From Candidatus Calditenuaceae archaeon (lineage in GTDB: Archaea; Thermoproteota; Nitrososphaeria_A; Caldarchaeales; Calditenuaceae), in contig JANXEU010000027.1 in NCBI GenBank assembly GCA_025058055.1, forward strand, positions 1 through 40,823: a stretch of 40,823 bases of DNA, read 5' to 3'. Under the pieces are notes generated by a model that was given only the letters and a program-made list of their open reading frames with translations, was not told the DNA's origin and ran no database searches. Of this stretch, positions 23,945 through 32,403 are shown piece after piece. Each line of letters starts with the position of its first letter. Within the stretch, counting starts at the first letter, position 1. Position numbers and translations under genes: made by a program.

Positions 23945-25726
23945 ATGGTTCGGGTCCTAGAGGACCTCTCAGGGTGGTCGTCCCGAAGGCTCAACTACTG
24001 GTCGGGCCTTAGGTCGCGTCTCGAGGAGAGGAAGGCCAGGGCACCGCTCTTCAAGGAGGAAAATCTGGAGAGGATCAAAGACCTCCATCGGGCTTGGACG
24101 AAGAGGTACGAGGAGAGCGTACGCGCCGCTCCTGAGAGGAAGAGTTCGTTCGTCACGACCTCAGGCATCGAAATTAAGCCGCTCTACACGCCGCTGGACA
24201 TCAGTTGGCTCGATTACGAGACCGACCTCGGTTTTCCCGGGGAGCACCCTTTCACTAGGGGAGTTTACACGTCGATGTACAGGTCGAAGCTCTGGACCAT
24301 GAGGATGTTCGCTGGGTTAGGGACACCGGAGGACACCAACAGGAGGTTCAAGTTCCTGCTCGAGCACGGCGAGTCCGGGCTCAGCCTGGCCTTCGACATG
24401 CCGACGCTCTACGGCTACGACCCCGACAACCCTAGGTCGGAAGGCGAGGTAGGGAAGTGCGGTGTCTCGGTCTCGACCGTGAGAGACATGGAGGTGATTT
24501 TCCACGGAATACCACTCGATAAGGTCAGCGTATCGATGACCATCAACGCGCCGGCTGCCGTATTGCTGGCGATGTTGATAGCGGTTGCGGAGAAACAGGG
24601 CGTCCCTATGAACGTGCTAAGCGGTACCACCCAGACCGACATACTGAAGGAGTTCATCGCGCAAAAAGAGTGGGCTTTCACACCTGAGGCACATCTCCGA
24701 ATCATAAGGGACATGATGGAGTTCTGCACCAAGAACATGCCGAAGTGGCACTACATCAGCGTCAGCGGTTATCACATCCGTGAAGCGGGAGCGAGCGCCG
24801 CACAGGAACTGAGTTTCACGCTGATGGACGGATTCACCTACGTCGACCTCGGAGTCTCTTCAGGAATGAGCGTCGATGAATTCGTTCCGAGGTTCTCCTT
24901 CTTCTTCAACTCCACCATGAACTTCTTCGAGGAGATAGCGAAGTTCAGGGCCGCAAGGAAGATCTGGGCCACAGTCCTCAAGGAGTTCTACGGCGCGAAG
25001 AACCCTAGGTCTCTTACTATGAGGTTCCACACGCAGAACTCAGGCGCGTCGCTCACTTGGCAGCAACCTCTCAACAACATCATCAGAACGACCATCGAGG
25101 CTCTTGCCGCAGTTCTCGGTGGTACGCAATCGCTGCACACCAATTCCTATGACGAAGCTTGGGCTTTGCCCTCCGAGGAGGCGGTTCTGGTTGCACTAAG
25201 GACTCAGCAGATCATCGCCGAAGAGACGGACATACCTGACACGATAGACCCTCTTGCGGGCTCGTACTTCATTGAGTGGCTCACGGAGCAGATGTTCGAG
25301 AAGGCCCTAGATTACTTCTACAGGATAGACGAACTCGGCGGAATGCTTCAAGCCATCGAGGCGGGCTTCGTGCAGAGAGAGATCCATGAAGTCGCATACA
25401 AGACGCAGCTCTCGGTTGAGCGCGGCGACTCGGTAATCGTCGGGGTGAACAAGTACGTTATTCCGGACGAGAAGCCCATTAGGTACCTCCGGGTGGACGA
25501 GAGGGTCAGGGACGTCCAGTTGGCCCGACTCGGGGAGGTGAAGAAGTCCAGAGACAGGGAACGCGTAGCTAAAGCTCTCGACAGGCTCAGGTGGGCGTTC
25601 GAGCACGAAGAGGTGAACGTCATGCCGTACATCATCGAGGCCGTAAGGTCCTACGCCACTTTGGAGGAGATCATGAACGTCGGTAGGGAGCTCTTCGGGA
25701 CTTGGCAAGAGCCGCAGATCGTCTGA
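23945..25726 (+). CDS. B12-dependent acyl-CoA mutase, large subunit (isobutyryl-CoA mutase-like)
   Basis: A 593-residue catalytic subunit of the methylmalonyl-CoA mutase family: TIM barrel with LDKVSVSMTIN, SGYHIREAG (H277, equivalent to His244 of the classical enzyme) and TQSLHTNSYDEA. Two residues that set specificity differ from methylmalonyl-CoA mutase. The Tyr89 position (RQYAG in the classical enzyme) is F122 in TMRMFAG, and the Arg207 position is Q240 in KEFIAQKEW. Phe plus Gln is the pair known for isobutyryl-CoA mutase, which interconverts isobutyryl-CoA and n-butyryl-CoA; Arg207 is needed to hold the methylmalonyl carboxylate. The B12 domain is on a separate convergent gene. ATG start; the TATA-like TTTTTTAAG lies just upstream. 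Confidence 0.85.
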   Translation: MVRVLEDLSGWSSRRLNYWSGLRSRLEERKARAPLFKEENLERIKDLHRAWTKRYEESVRAAPERKSSFVTTSGIEIKPLYTPLDISWLDYETDLGFPGEHPFTRGVYTSMYRSKLWTMRMFAGLGTPEDTNRRFKFLLEHGESGLSLAFDMPTLYGYDPDNPRSEGEVGKCGVSVSTVRDMEVIFHGIPLDKVSVSMTINAPAAVLLAMLIAVAEKQGVPMNVLSGTTQTDILKEFIAQKEWAFTPEAHLRIIRDMMEFCTKNMPKWHYISVSGYHIREAGASAAQELSFTLMDGFTYVDLGVSSGMSVDEFVPRFSFFFNSTMNFFEEIAKFRAARKIWATVLKEFYGAKNPRSLTMRFHTQNSGASLTWQQPLNNIIRTTIEALAAVLGGTQSLHTNSYDEAWALPSEEAVLVALRTQQIIAEETDIPDTIDPLAGSYFIEWLTEQMFEKALDYFYRIDELGGMLQAIEAGFVQREIHEVAYKTQLSVERGDSVIVGVNKYVIPDEKPIRYLRVDERVRDVQLARLGEVKKSRDRERVAKALDRLRWAFEHEEVNVMPYIIEAVRSYATLEEIMNVGRELFGTWQEPQIV

Positions 25727-25751
25727 CCGACCTCAGCGACTCCACCGACGG

Positions 25752-26189
25752 CTACACAACCTCTCTCCACCTCTCCCTTCTCACCCGCTCTACGATGTGA
25801 TCGATGATCACGTCGATCGGCGTCCCGGGTCCAAAGTTCCCTGATATACCCTCGCTCTCCAGCACAGGTTTGTCCTCAGGCGGGATGATCCCTCCACCGA
25901 CTACGACCTTGTCTCCGGCGCCCTTCTCTCGCAGAAGCCTAGCCACCCTGATGAAGTTGGGGATGTGGTCGGCGTTGTGGAGGCTTAGCGCAACCACGTC
26001 CACGTCCTCCTGAATAGCGATCTCTACCACCTCCTCGGGGCTCCTAAGTATCCCCCCATATACCACCTCCATGCCCGCGTCCCTGAAGGCCCTCGCCAGT
26101 ATCAGCAGCCCCCGATCGTGTCCGTCGAGCCCTGGTTTCGCGAGTAGCACTCTTATCCTTCGCTCTCTCCTCTGGACTTGTTCGACCAT
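25752..26189 (-). CDS. acyl-CoA mutase small subunit, cobalamin-binding
   Basis: A 145-residue B12-binding domain that supplies adenosylcobalamin to the large subunit encoded opposite. It has the DxHxxG lower-ligand motif in KPGLDGHDRG, then SLHNADHI and VVVGGGIIPPED, all standard for this family. The ORF track starts 13 codons further up at GTG 26228; ATG 26189 (MVEQVQRRERRIRVLLAK) better matches relatives, which begin just before KIRVLVAKPG. The two subunit genes are convergent, separated by 25 bp, rather than in one operon. Confidence 0.88.
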   Translation of the reverse strand: MVEQVQRRERRIRVLLAKPGLDGHDRGLLILARAFRDAGMEVVYGGILRSPEEVVEIAIQEDVDVVALSLHNADHIPNFIRVARLLREKGAGDKVVVGGGIIPPEDKPVLESEGISGNFGPGTPIDVIIDHIVERVRRERWREVV

Positions 26190-26280
26190 CCCAATTATCC
26201 GAGTGAGCCTTGGGTAATTAGAGTTCACGGGTCAGGACAGGGATCCGGTTCTTTTAGCAGCATCGACGTCGATCTCCGGA

Positions 26281-27099
26281 TTGGAGAGGAAGGCCCTCGG
26301 ATACGGAGAGAAGGTGCTGCTGCTCACCGAGCGAGGCAACAGGTACCTGCTGACCCTCAAACGTGGCGAGAAGCTCCACGCCGAGGACGGTGTACTGCAA
26401 CACGATTCGCTGATCGGAAAGGTACCTGGCGAAGTCGTCGAGACCAGTAAGGGCGTCAAGGTTGCCCTCCTCTATCCCAGCGTTTACGAGCTCCTCGCAG
26501 CGATGCCTCGGCGAACCCAGATCGTCTACCCGAAGGACTTGGGGTTGATAGCGTTCCTCCTAGACGCAAGGCCCGGATGCGCAATCGTCGAGGGAGGGAC
26601 CGGTAGCGGCGTGCTCGCCCTGTACTTGGCGACTCGCATTAGCCCCGGCGGTCTTCTGGTGAGTTACGACCTCAACGACGAGAGGTTCCCTATCATAGAG
26701 CGTATGGCAGAGAGACTTGGAGTGAAGGACGTTCTCAAGCTGAAGAAGGGTAGCCTCGCGGAGGTAGAGGAGAGGGAAGTAGACGCGTTCGTCGCCGACG
26801 TGCCTGACCCTTGGAACGTCATCGGAGGTGCTGTCGCATCCCTCAGAGGAGGTGGGACCTTCGCAGCGATCGTCCCCTCAGTCAATCAACTGGAGCGAAC
26901 AGTCTCCGCTATGAGGGCCTCCGGGATTATAGATCTGTTCGTGGGGGAGCTGTTGATAAGGCCGTGGAGGGTCAGAGAGGGCGCAACAAGGCCTGTCCAC
27001 ATCACGAGGAGTCACACGGTCTTCATAGCTTCGGGGAGGAAGGTGAACGTCCGGGACGTGTCTGACTGGAACCTCAAATTGCCGGTGGGGTTCAGGTGA
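26281..27099 (+). CDS. trmI: tRNA (adenine-N1)-methyltransferase TrmI
   Basis: A 272-residue archaeal TrmI that makes m1A at tRNA positions 57/58. The N-terminal beta-rich domain ends in the family phrase RRTQIVYPKDLGLIAFLLD; the SAM site is IVEGGTGSGVLALYLA; the catalytic region is ADVPDPWNVI. TTG start at 26281 with TCTTTTAG about 28 bases upstream, suggesting a leaderless mRNA. The tail overlaps the convergent adenylate kinase gene by eight bases. Confidence 0.93.
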   Translation: MERKALGYGEKVLLLTERGNRYLLTLKRGEKLHAEDGVLQHDSLIGKVPGEVVETSKGVKVALLYPSVYELLAAMPRRTQIVYPKDLGLIAFLLDARPGCAIVEGGTGSGVLALYLATRISPGGLLVSYDLNDERFPIIERMAERLGVKDVLKLKKGSLAEVEEREVDAFVADVPDPWNVIGGAVASLRGGGTFAAIVPSVNQLERTVSAMRASGIIDLFVGELLIRPWRVREGATRPVHITRSHTVFIASGRKVNVRDVSDWNLKLPVGFR

Positions 27100-27700
27100 C
27101 CCTCACACTCGACTCGAGGAGGTTGAGGTACTCGATAAGCCTGGAGGAGAGTTCTTGGGCGTGTTGGAAGGGAACTGACTGTGGATACCTGCAGGAGAGC
27201 TTGACGTAGTAACACTTGGCGTGCGAGGCCGCAGCGATCGCTGCCACCTCACTCAACCTCTGATGTTCCTCGATCTCCTCTACAGACTCCATGCCCCTCT
27301 TCCTGGAGACGTCCTCGTCCTTACTCCTCCGCTCGAGTATGTCCTCCGGCCTGAAGTCCAAGAAGACCACCGCGTGTGGTCGTATAGCGTCCAAAAGGTC
27401 GGGTGGGAGGCCCGGGTAGTAGCCGAACGGCGACTTGATCAGGGCGTGTGTGTCGATGAGCACCTTTCCGTTCATCGCACCTATCTGCCTCGCGGCCTCG
27501 AGTTGTACGTTCCGGTACTCCTCAACGGGGATGACTCGCCGCATCTCGTCCCTGGACCTAAGGTTGTACCGCATCTTAGCGATCTCGAACATGAAGTCGC
27601 CGAGGTTCGCTACGACTACGTCAGCCGCCTTCTCGCGTACTATCCTTAGTATCGTTGTCTTCCCAGAACCAGGAACGGAGGTCACGATCACGCGCACCAT
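27092..27700 (-). CDS. adkA: archaeal-type adenylate kinase
   Basis: A 202-residue nucleotide kinase (2 ADP to ATP + AMP). P-loop VTSVPGSGKTT at residue 6, NLGDFMFEIA and IDTHALIKSPFGYYPGLP are characteristic of the trimeric archaeal AdkA family, which differs from bacterial Adk. The ORF track's start is seven codons upstream; ATG 27700 (MVRVIVTSVPG) places the P-loop at the usual distance. Confidence 0.9.
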   Translation of the reverse strand: MVRVIVTSVPGSGKTTILRIVREKAADVVVANLGDFMFEIAKMRYNLRSRDEMRRVIPVEEYRNVQLEAARQIGAMNGKVLIDTHALIKSPFGYYPGLPPDLLDAIRPHAVVFLDFRPEDILERRSKDEDVSRKRGMESVEEIEEHQRLSEVAAIAAASHAKCYYVKLSCRYPQSVPFQHAQELSSRLIEYLNLLESSVRVT

Positions 27701-27736
27701 GACCGTGAGAACATTCAGCAATCAGCACCTATTGAG

Positions 27737-27970
27737 CTATACTTTTTTCAATCTGAGGTCCGGAAACAGAGATCTGGCGGCCTCTATTACGTCCTCGCCT
27801 TTTACGGTCCTTCTGCCAGATGACGTGGCTATCTCGATGGCCCTCTCGCTGATCCTCATGCCTATGCTCTCCAGAATCGACCTGAGCTCGATCGCGGCCT
27901 CCTCACTGACTCTGACGGCGCCAGCTCTTTTCAACATCCTGTGAACTGGGGCCATCGAGAGCTCTCCCAT
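27737..27970 (-). CDS. archaeal histone
   Basis: A 77-residue histone-fold protein that wraps DNA as dimers and larger stacks. Sequence MGELSMAPVHRMLKRAGA, then RVSEEAAIELRSILE and GRRTVKGEDVIEAARSLF covers all three helices; the RRTV and RVS loops contact DNA. ATG 27970 is preferred over GTG 27973; MAPV at 27955 is possible. TATA-like GCTTAAACGC on the minus strand near 28002-28011. Histones occur in many TACK groups but not in Sulfolobales, which helps placement. Confidence 0.93.
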   Translation of the reverse strand: MGELSMAPVHRMLKRAGAVRVSEEAAIELRSILESIGMRISERAIEIATSSGRRTVKGEDVIEAARSLFPDLRLKKV

Positions 27971-28060
27971 CACTGATTATCGTCCTTCAGAGCGGGCTAT
28001 AGCGTTTAAGCTTTCAGACCAACCCAGCATTTATTCCGAGGCCTCCAGACGAATCATTGG

Positions 28061-29785
28061 ATGACCTCTGAGGATCTCCGCCAATTAGTCTATAAGTGGG
28101 CCCTGAAGAACGCATACGACCACGGGGGCTCCGCGCAGGAGAAGGCGGTGATATCGAAGGTGATCGCCGAGAGGCCGGAGCTGAAGACCATTATCAAGGA
28201 GTTGCTGAACGCGGTAAGGGAGGTCGTCGGGCAGGTCAACACCATGTCGCTCGACGCGATAACGCAGACTCTCTCTGAGGTTGCACCTGAGCTGATGATC
28301 GACAGAAGGACCGATGCTAAGAGAAGGTTGCCGCCTCTTCCCAACGCTGTCGAGGGAAACGTGGTTACTAGGTTGCCACCCGAGCCCAGCGGTTTCATGC
28401 ACATCGGACACGCCCTGAGCGGCCTGATCAACTACCTCTACAAGGAGATGTACGGCGGCAAGGTCTGGCTGAGGTTCGAGGACACTGACCCTAGGAAGGT
28501 AAGACCTGAGTACTACGACAGCTACAGGGACGGATACAGTTGGGTCGGCATTCGGTGGGATCACGAGAAGAACAACAGCGACGACATGGAGCTCTTCTAT
28601 CGAAACGCGAGGAGATTGGTCGAAGGGGGCAAGGCGTATGCATGCACTTGTGGTCGTGACGAGATGAGGCGTTTGAGGTCGGACGGAATTCCTTGCGATC
28701 ACAGGTCTCAGCCTCCAGAGGTCAACCTTGAGCTTTGGGACGGAATGCTAGAGGGTCGTTATTCCGAGGGCGAGGTCTCGCTCAGGCTCGTGGGCGACAT
28801 GAGCTCTACCAATACCACTCTCAGGGACCCTGTGATAATGAGGGTTGTGGACGCGGTACACCCACTAACCGGTGACAGGTACAGAGTCTGGCCGACATAC
28901 GATTACGCCGTGAGCATAGAGGACGCGATCTGCGGGATCACTCACGTCCTGAGGACCTCCGAGTTCATGCTCAGGGACGAGCTCCAGAACCTGATCAGGA
29001 GATACCTAGGCATGTCGAACCCGACCTTCGTTGAGTACGAGCGGTTCGAATTCGAGGGAACTCCCGTCTCCAGAAGGGAGATAAGATCGCTCATAGAGCG
29101 GGGGCTGGTCTCCGGATGGAACGACCCAAGGCTCGCAACGATAGCGTCGATCAGAAGGAGAGGGATACTACCGCAGGCCCTCAAAGAGTTCGTCGAGCGT
29201 TACGTCGCCCTGACTCAGAGCAGAAAAGTATACTCGTGGGACCTGCTATACGCGATAAACCGAAGGCACGTGGACGACCTCGCCTCGAGGATGTTCTTCG
29301 TGAAGGACCCGATGAAGCTCAAGCTAGACGGCATAGGCGAGCTCGATGTCGACCTTCCACTCCATCCCACCCGAAACCTAGGAAACAGGAGGTTAAGGGT
29401 AACGGGAGAGTTCTACGTCCCTGCAGAGGACCTGAAAACTGTCGGAGAAGGGGGAAGAGTCAGGTTGAAGCACCTGTGCAACTTTACGCTAAAGTCGGTC
29501 ACGGATAAGCTCGCCGAGGGAGTAGCTGAGCTCGGCCCTCCAGAGCCAGGTCTTAAGGTGATTCAGTGGGTGCCAGTAAATGAAGCGGTAGAGGTACAGG
29601 TGCTGATCCCGGGAAGGCTCTTCAATCCAGATGGTGCTTTCAACGAGGAAAGTCTGGAGATCGTGAACGGTATCGCTGAGCGCACCGTGAATTCCCTCGA
29701 GGTTGGATCTCACGTGCAGTTCGAGCGGTTTGGTTACTGCGTTAAAGACAGTCTTCCTAAGACTTTCATCCTCTCTCACCGTTGA
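28061..29785 (+). CDS. gltX: glutamyl-tRNA synthetase (archaeal type)
   Basis: A 574-residue class I synthetase. An N-terminal extension (1-95) precedes RLPPEPSGFMHIGHALSG with the HIGH motif; the KMSKS equivalent lies in TPVSRREIRSL, followed by the family's GLVSGWNDPRLATI. The C-terminal beta-barrel anticodon domain resembles archaeal/eukaryotic GluRS and GlnRS rather than bacterial GluRS. In archaea this enzyme usually also charges tRNA-Gln with Glu for later amidation. The class signature loop SRR departs from the more common SKS. ATG start. Confidence 0.93.
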   Translation: MTSEDLRQLVYKWALKNAYDHGGSAQEKAVISKVIAERPELKTIIKELLNAVREVVGQVNTMSLDAITQTLSEVAPELMIDRRTDAKRRLPPLPNAVEGNVVTRLPPEPSGFMHIGHALSGLINYLYKEMYGGKVWLRFEDTDPRKVRPEYYDSYRDGYSWVGIRWDHEKNNSDDMELFYRNARRLVEGGKAYACTCGRDEMRRLRSDGIPCDHRSQPPEVNLELWDGMLEGRYSEGEVSLRLVGDMSSTNTTLRDPVIMRVVDAVHPLTGDRYRVWPTYDYAVSIEDAICGITHVLRTSEFMLRDELQNLIRRYLGMSNPTFVEYERFEFEGTPVSRREIRSLIERGLVSGWNDPRLATIASIRRRGILPQALKEFVERYVALTQSRKVYSWDLLYAINRRHVDDLASRMFFVKDPMKLKLDGIGELDVDLPLHPTRNLGNRRLRVTGEFYVPAEDLKTVGEGGRVRLKHLCNFTLKSVTDKLAEGVAELGPPEPGLKVIQWVPVNEAVEVQVLIPGRLFNPDGAFNEESLEIVNGIAERTVNSLEVGSHVQFERFGYCVKDSLPKTFILSHR

Positions 29786-29904
29786 CGGCTCTTCTTAACG
29801 AACTGCTCGTGCCCCCTCGGGCATATCACGTGAAGGTAATCGCCGCGGTCCTCTTCATAGACCGACTCAACCTCAATCCGACAGATGAGACAGACGAACT
29901 TCAA
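29776..29904 (-). CDS. mini zinc-ribbon-like protein (not in ORF track)
   Basis: A 42-residue open frame from TTG 29904 to TGA 29776. It reads MKFVCLICRIEVESVYEEDR, then GDYLHVICPRGHEQFVKKSRQR. The ligand set C-x2-C and C-x3-H suggests a single zinc site and the end is basic, as in small archaeal RNA- or ribosome-associated ribbons. It starts 11 bases after the stop of the arcadin-like gene on the same strand and its tail overlaps gltX by 10 bases. The ribosome binding site is weak. No family recognised. Confidence 0.5.
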   Translation of the reverse strand: MKFVCLICRIEVESVYEEDRGDYLHVICPRGHEQFVKKSRQR

Positions 29905-29914
29905 GTCCCCTACA

Positions 29915-30256
29915 TCACGGTGGCCTTTTGAAGGACAACTTGCCGTCTTCTAGGACGAGTTCGTACTCGTCGTTCACCTCGAACCTCACGCCGAGCCTCT
30001 CGTACTCCTCCTCGGTCAGGTATAGGACCATCTTAGGGATCACCCTGTCCCTCTGGATCGGCATCAGCCCCATACCCTGCAGTTGCGTTAGAAGTGAATG
30101 GAAGATCTGCTGTGCCACCAGAACCTCCTCGGCTGCTAACACACCCCGTGTCGTTGAAGATGGAGAAGGCCTGACCTCCACCAGCTCGATGACCTTACCG
30201 GGTCTCCCCGTATCGGGATCGTTATAAGAAGAGACCCTGAAGACCCTTACTCTCAT
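29915..30256 (-). CDS. possible arcadin-1-like protein
   Basis: A 113-residue soluble protein beginning MRVRVFRVSSYNDPDTGRPGK and ending with a beta-rich part (YELVLEDGKLSFKRPP). The opening resembles what I recall of arcadin-1, a protein encoded with the archaeal actin crenactin; this is from memory and uncertain. No actin gene is in the window. ATG 30256 is chosen; GTG 30262 is two codons earlier. TATA-like GGTTTTTACC lies about 25 bases upstream. Otherwise it is a conserved hypothetical protein. Confidence 0.55.
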   Translation of the reverse strand: MRVRVFRVSSYNDPDTGRPGKVIELVEVRPSPSSTTRGVLAAEEVLVAQQIFHSLLTQLQGMGLMPIQRDRVIPKMVLYLTEEEYERLGVRFEVNDEYELVLEDGKLSFKRPP

Positions 30257-30355
30257 ACTCACGGAAGTCGGATATCGAGGTAAAAACCTTAGCTCACGCG
30301 TCCAGCATCGGTTTCACGATATTCAGGTTGAGATTGGATCAATAGATGTGTTACC

Positions 30356-31378
30356 TTATGGTGTCAGCACCGCCCTCCCCATCAGCCCGCCGCCTTTGAG
30401 ACTCTCTAGAACCTCATTCACTCGATCAAGTGGATACTTATTGGTGACCACCCTTACTTTCCCTTGTCTGGCTAACTCCACCAAGTCTGCGAGTTCGAGG
30501 TAGTTACCGACCAGACTGCCCTCAACCGTCAGCTCACTCGCTATCATGTCAATAGACCTCGCGTTTATCATTCCTCCGTATCCAACGATCACGAACTTTC
30601 CTCCCTTACGGAGGCTCTTGTAGCACGTGTCATGAGTAGCCTGAGTTCCAACGAAGTCGATAATCGCGTTGACGCCTTTTCCCTTCGTTATCTCGAGGAT
30701 GCTTTTAACTGCGTCTTTCTTGGCGTCCACGACGTAGTGGGCCCCGAATTGCTCAGCTAGCTTGAGTTTGCTTTCTACTATGTCAACGGCGATTATGGAT
30801 GCGTTCGACATATGCCTGAGCAACTGTATCGCTATGTGTCCTAACCCACCGACACCCACAACACCGATGAACGCCCCTGGATACGAGTTCGTTGCCGCCT
30901 TCTTGACAGCCCTAATCGCTGTCAGACCAGCGTCAGCCAGCGGAGCTATTTCGGTTAAGTCCAGACCGTCGGCCCTCACCAGAGACCTGACGGAAGTCAC
31001 AACGAACTCCGCAAATCCTCCGTCCCTGTCTAGGCCGGGAAAGCCGAGGTTCTCGCAGTGCATGTCCTCCCCTGCACGACAGGCTCTGCAGGTACCGTCA
31101 GTCACCGCTGGGTGAAGGATGACGGGATCGTTCTTTTTGAACCCCTCGACCCCCTCTCCCACCTCTTCGATCGTTCCAGCGTTCTCGTGGCCTGGAGTAT
31201 AGGGCAAACGGACGTTGGTCTTCTCGTGCCACATGCCCTCTTGAATGTGTAAGTCGGTATGGCATACCCCTGCTCCCTTTATCCGCACTATCACTTGATC
31301 TGGCCTCGTGATCTTCGGATAATCGGCTTCAACAACCTTCAGTGGCTTATGGTACTCGAACAACCTAGCTGCCTTCAC
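30356..31378 (-). CDS. adh: zinc-dependent alcohol dehydrogenase (MDR family)
   Basis: A 340-residue NAD(P)-linked alcohol dehydrogenase. Catalytic zinc ligands C39 (GAGVCHTDLH) and H64-E65 (GHENAG), Rossmann loop GVGGLGHIA, and NADH-type acidic residue AVDIVE. The structural zinc lobe reads D94-x2-C97-x2-C100-x7-C108; the Sulfolobus enzyme has Glu where this has Asp94. It oxidises primary or secondary alcohols to aldehydes or ketones. GTG start with a TATA box about 30 bases upstream and no ribosome binding site. As the closest dehydrogenase to the copper monooxygenase operon, it is the candidate for the second step of substrate oxidation. Confidence 0.9.
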   Translation of the reverse strand: MKAARLFEYHKPLKVVEADYPKITRPDQVIVRIKGAGVCHTDLHIQEGMWHEKTNVRLPYTPGHENAGTIEEVGEGVEGFKKNDPVILHPAVTDGTCRACRAGEDMHCENLGFPGLDRDGGFAEFVVTSVRSLVRADGLDLTEIAPLADAGLTAIRAVKKAATNSYPGAFIGVVGVGGLGHIAIQLLRHMSNASIIAVDIVESKLKLAEQFGAHYVVDAKKDAVKSILEITKGKGVNAIIDFVGTQATHDTCYKSLRKGGKFVIVGYGGMINARSIDMIASELTVEGSLVGNYLELADLVELARQGKVRVVTNKYPLDRVNEVLESLKGGGLMGRAVLTP

Positions 31379-31402
31379 GCAGGAGAGTTGAATTGCAGTC
31401 GC

Positions 31403-31415
31403 CTATTAATTTTAC
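31403..31415 (-). promoter_or_regulatory. TATA box of the alcohol dehydrogenase gene
   Basis: The minus strand reads GTAAAATTAATAG, about 30 bases before GTG 31378. The rest of the 281-bp gap (31379-31659) is AT-rich with no gene that I can support. Confidence 0.5.
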
Positions 31416-31659
31416 GGCGGGACGCTACACCTGCAACCCTCATAAGTTGCATTGCATAAAGCCTCTTCTAATACCTCGATCAAACATGAAAGACTCATTA
31501 CTGGTACGTTGATAAATTCAATTATTCTAAACTTCCAGCGTCCTCGCAACGTGTCAAAGTTCTTGATGCTAAGGAGTTCCCTACTCCAAGGTAGCCGGGC
31601 CTACAGATTTGAAGGCACTCCTGGGGAACGTTTTACAAAGGAGTAAAAAACAGAGGGCT

Positions 31660-32391
31660 TTAAGTCGAGTTCTGCCTGCTCGACAGGTTGAGACGGGGAA
31701 TGAACATCGGTGTTCTCCGAGCGTACTGTAAGAATTCCTCTCCGAATCGATTGAGGAGCTCGCGCTCTTCACGTCTTGCGGCACGGTAGTACAACGCGAT
31801 GATAATCGGCCAAAGAATCGCGGACGTAATGGTTGGCCAGACTACTAAGTACCCGAACGTTATCAAGATCAATCCGAGATATTGGGGATGTCTGACGTAG
31901 TTGTATATCCCCGTAGTTACGAGCCACTCTTGTCTAGCCGCGATTATCTCTCGCCATCCGAGATAAACCAGTATCATCCCTATAATGGAAATTGTAGAGC
32001 CTAGGATGTGACCAAACGTCCATACGTAACCCACGTATTGAGGTACAAGAGGTGTAGTTCCGAAGAAGCCGGACAGGAAATATATCGTGAGCGGGAAACC
32101 ATACATCTCTGAGAACATTGATATCATGAAAGCCACAAACGGGCTATGGTACTTCCATGAACCTTTCAACTTGAGAGGTATGAGCGCTAGGAACAAACCG
32201 TTAATGATGATGTTGAATAGGGCGATGTGCCAGAGCCCTTCAGGCAACGGAGAACTGACGATCCTATCTAAAGACGCCCTGCCGATGAACACGTATATGG
32301 TCGCCATTATTTGGTCGAACTGGATGAGTCCTGCGATTATCAGAGCAACGATTCCGAAGAAAATCGCGACGTAAAGGCGGGCGCCTCTCAT
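31660..32391 (-). CDS. isoprenylcysteine methyltransferase-like membrane protein (ICMT/PEMT superfamily)
   Basis: A 243-residue integral membrane protein with five or six helices. The C-terminal part carries the SAM-binding signature GIYNYVRHPQYLGLILITFG and REERELLNRFGEEFLQYARRT, shared by ICMT, PEMT and NnrU-like proteins. The methyl acceptor is unknown: a lipid, a quinone-like compound or a small molecule. ATG start, GAGG just upstream. It is the last gene of the amidohydrolase-DUF59 operon, 12 bases after DUF59, and so belongs to the monooxygenase-associated block. Confidence 0.8.
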   Translation of the reverse strand: MRGARLYVAIFFGIVALIIAGLIQFDQIMATIYVFIGRASLDRIVSSPLPEGLWHIALFNIIINGLFLALIPLKLKGSWKYHSPFVAFMISMFSEMYGFPLTIYFLSGFFGTTPLVPQYVGYVWTFGHILGSTISIIGMILVYLGWREIIAARQEWLVTTGIYNYVRHPQYLGLILITFGYLVVWPTITSAILWPIIIALYYRAARREERELLNRFGEEFLQYARRTPMFIPRLNLSSRQNST

Positions 32392-32403
32392 GACCTCAGC
32401 GAC

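Noticed and set aside
28085-28702. 205-residue minus-strand ORF inside gltX
   Set aside because: Antisense shadow; GluRS motifs are on the plus strand.
31379-31659. Two short plus-strand ORFs in the AT-rich gap after the ICMT-like gene
   Set aside because: No start context, no motif and skewed composition; most likely non-coding.
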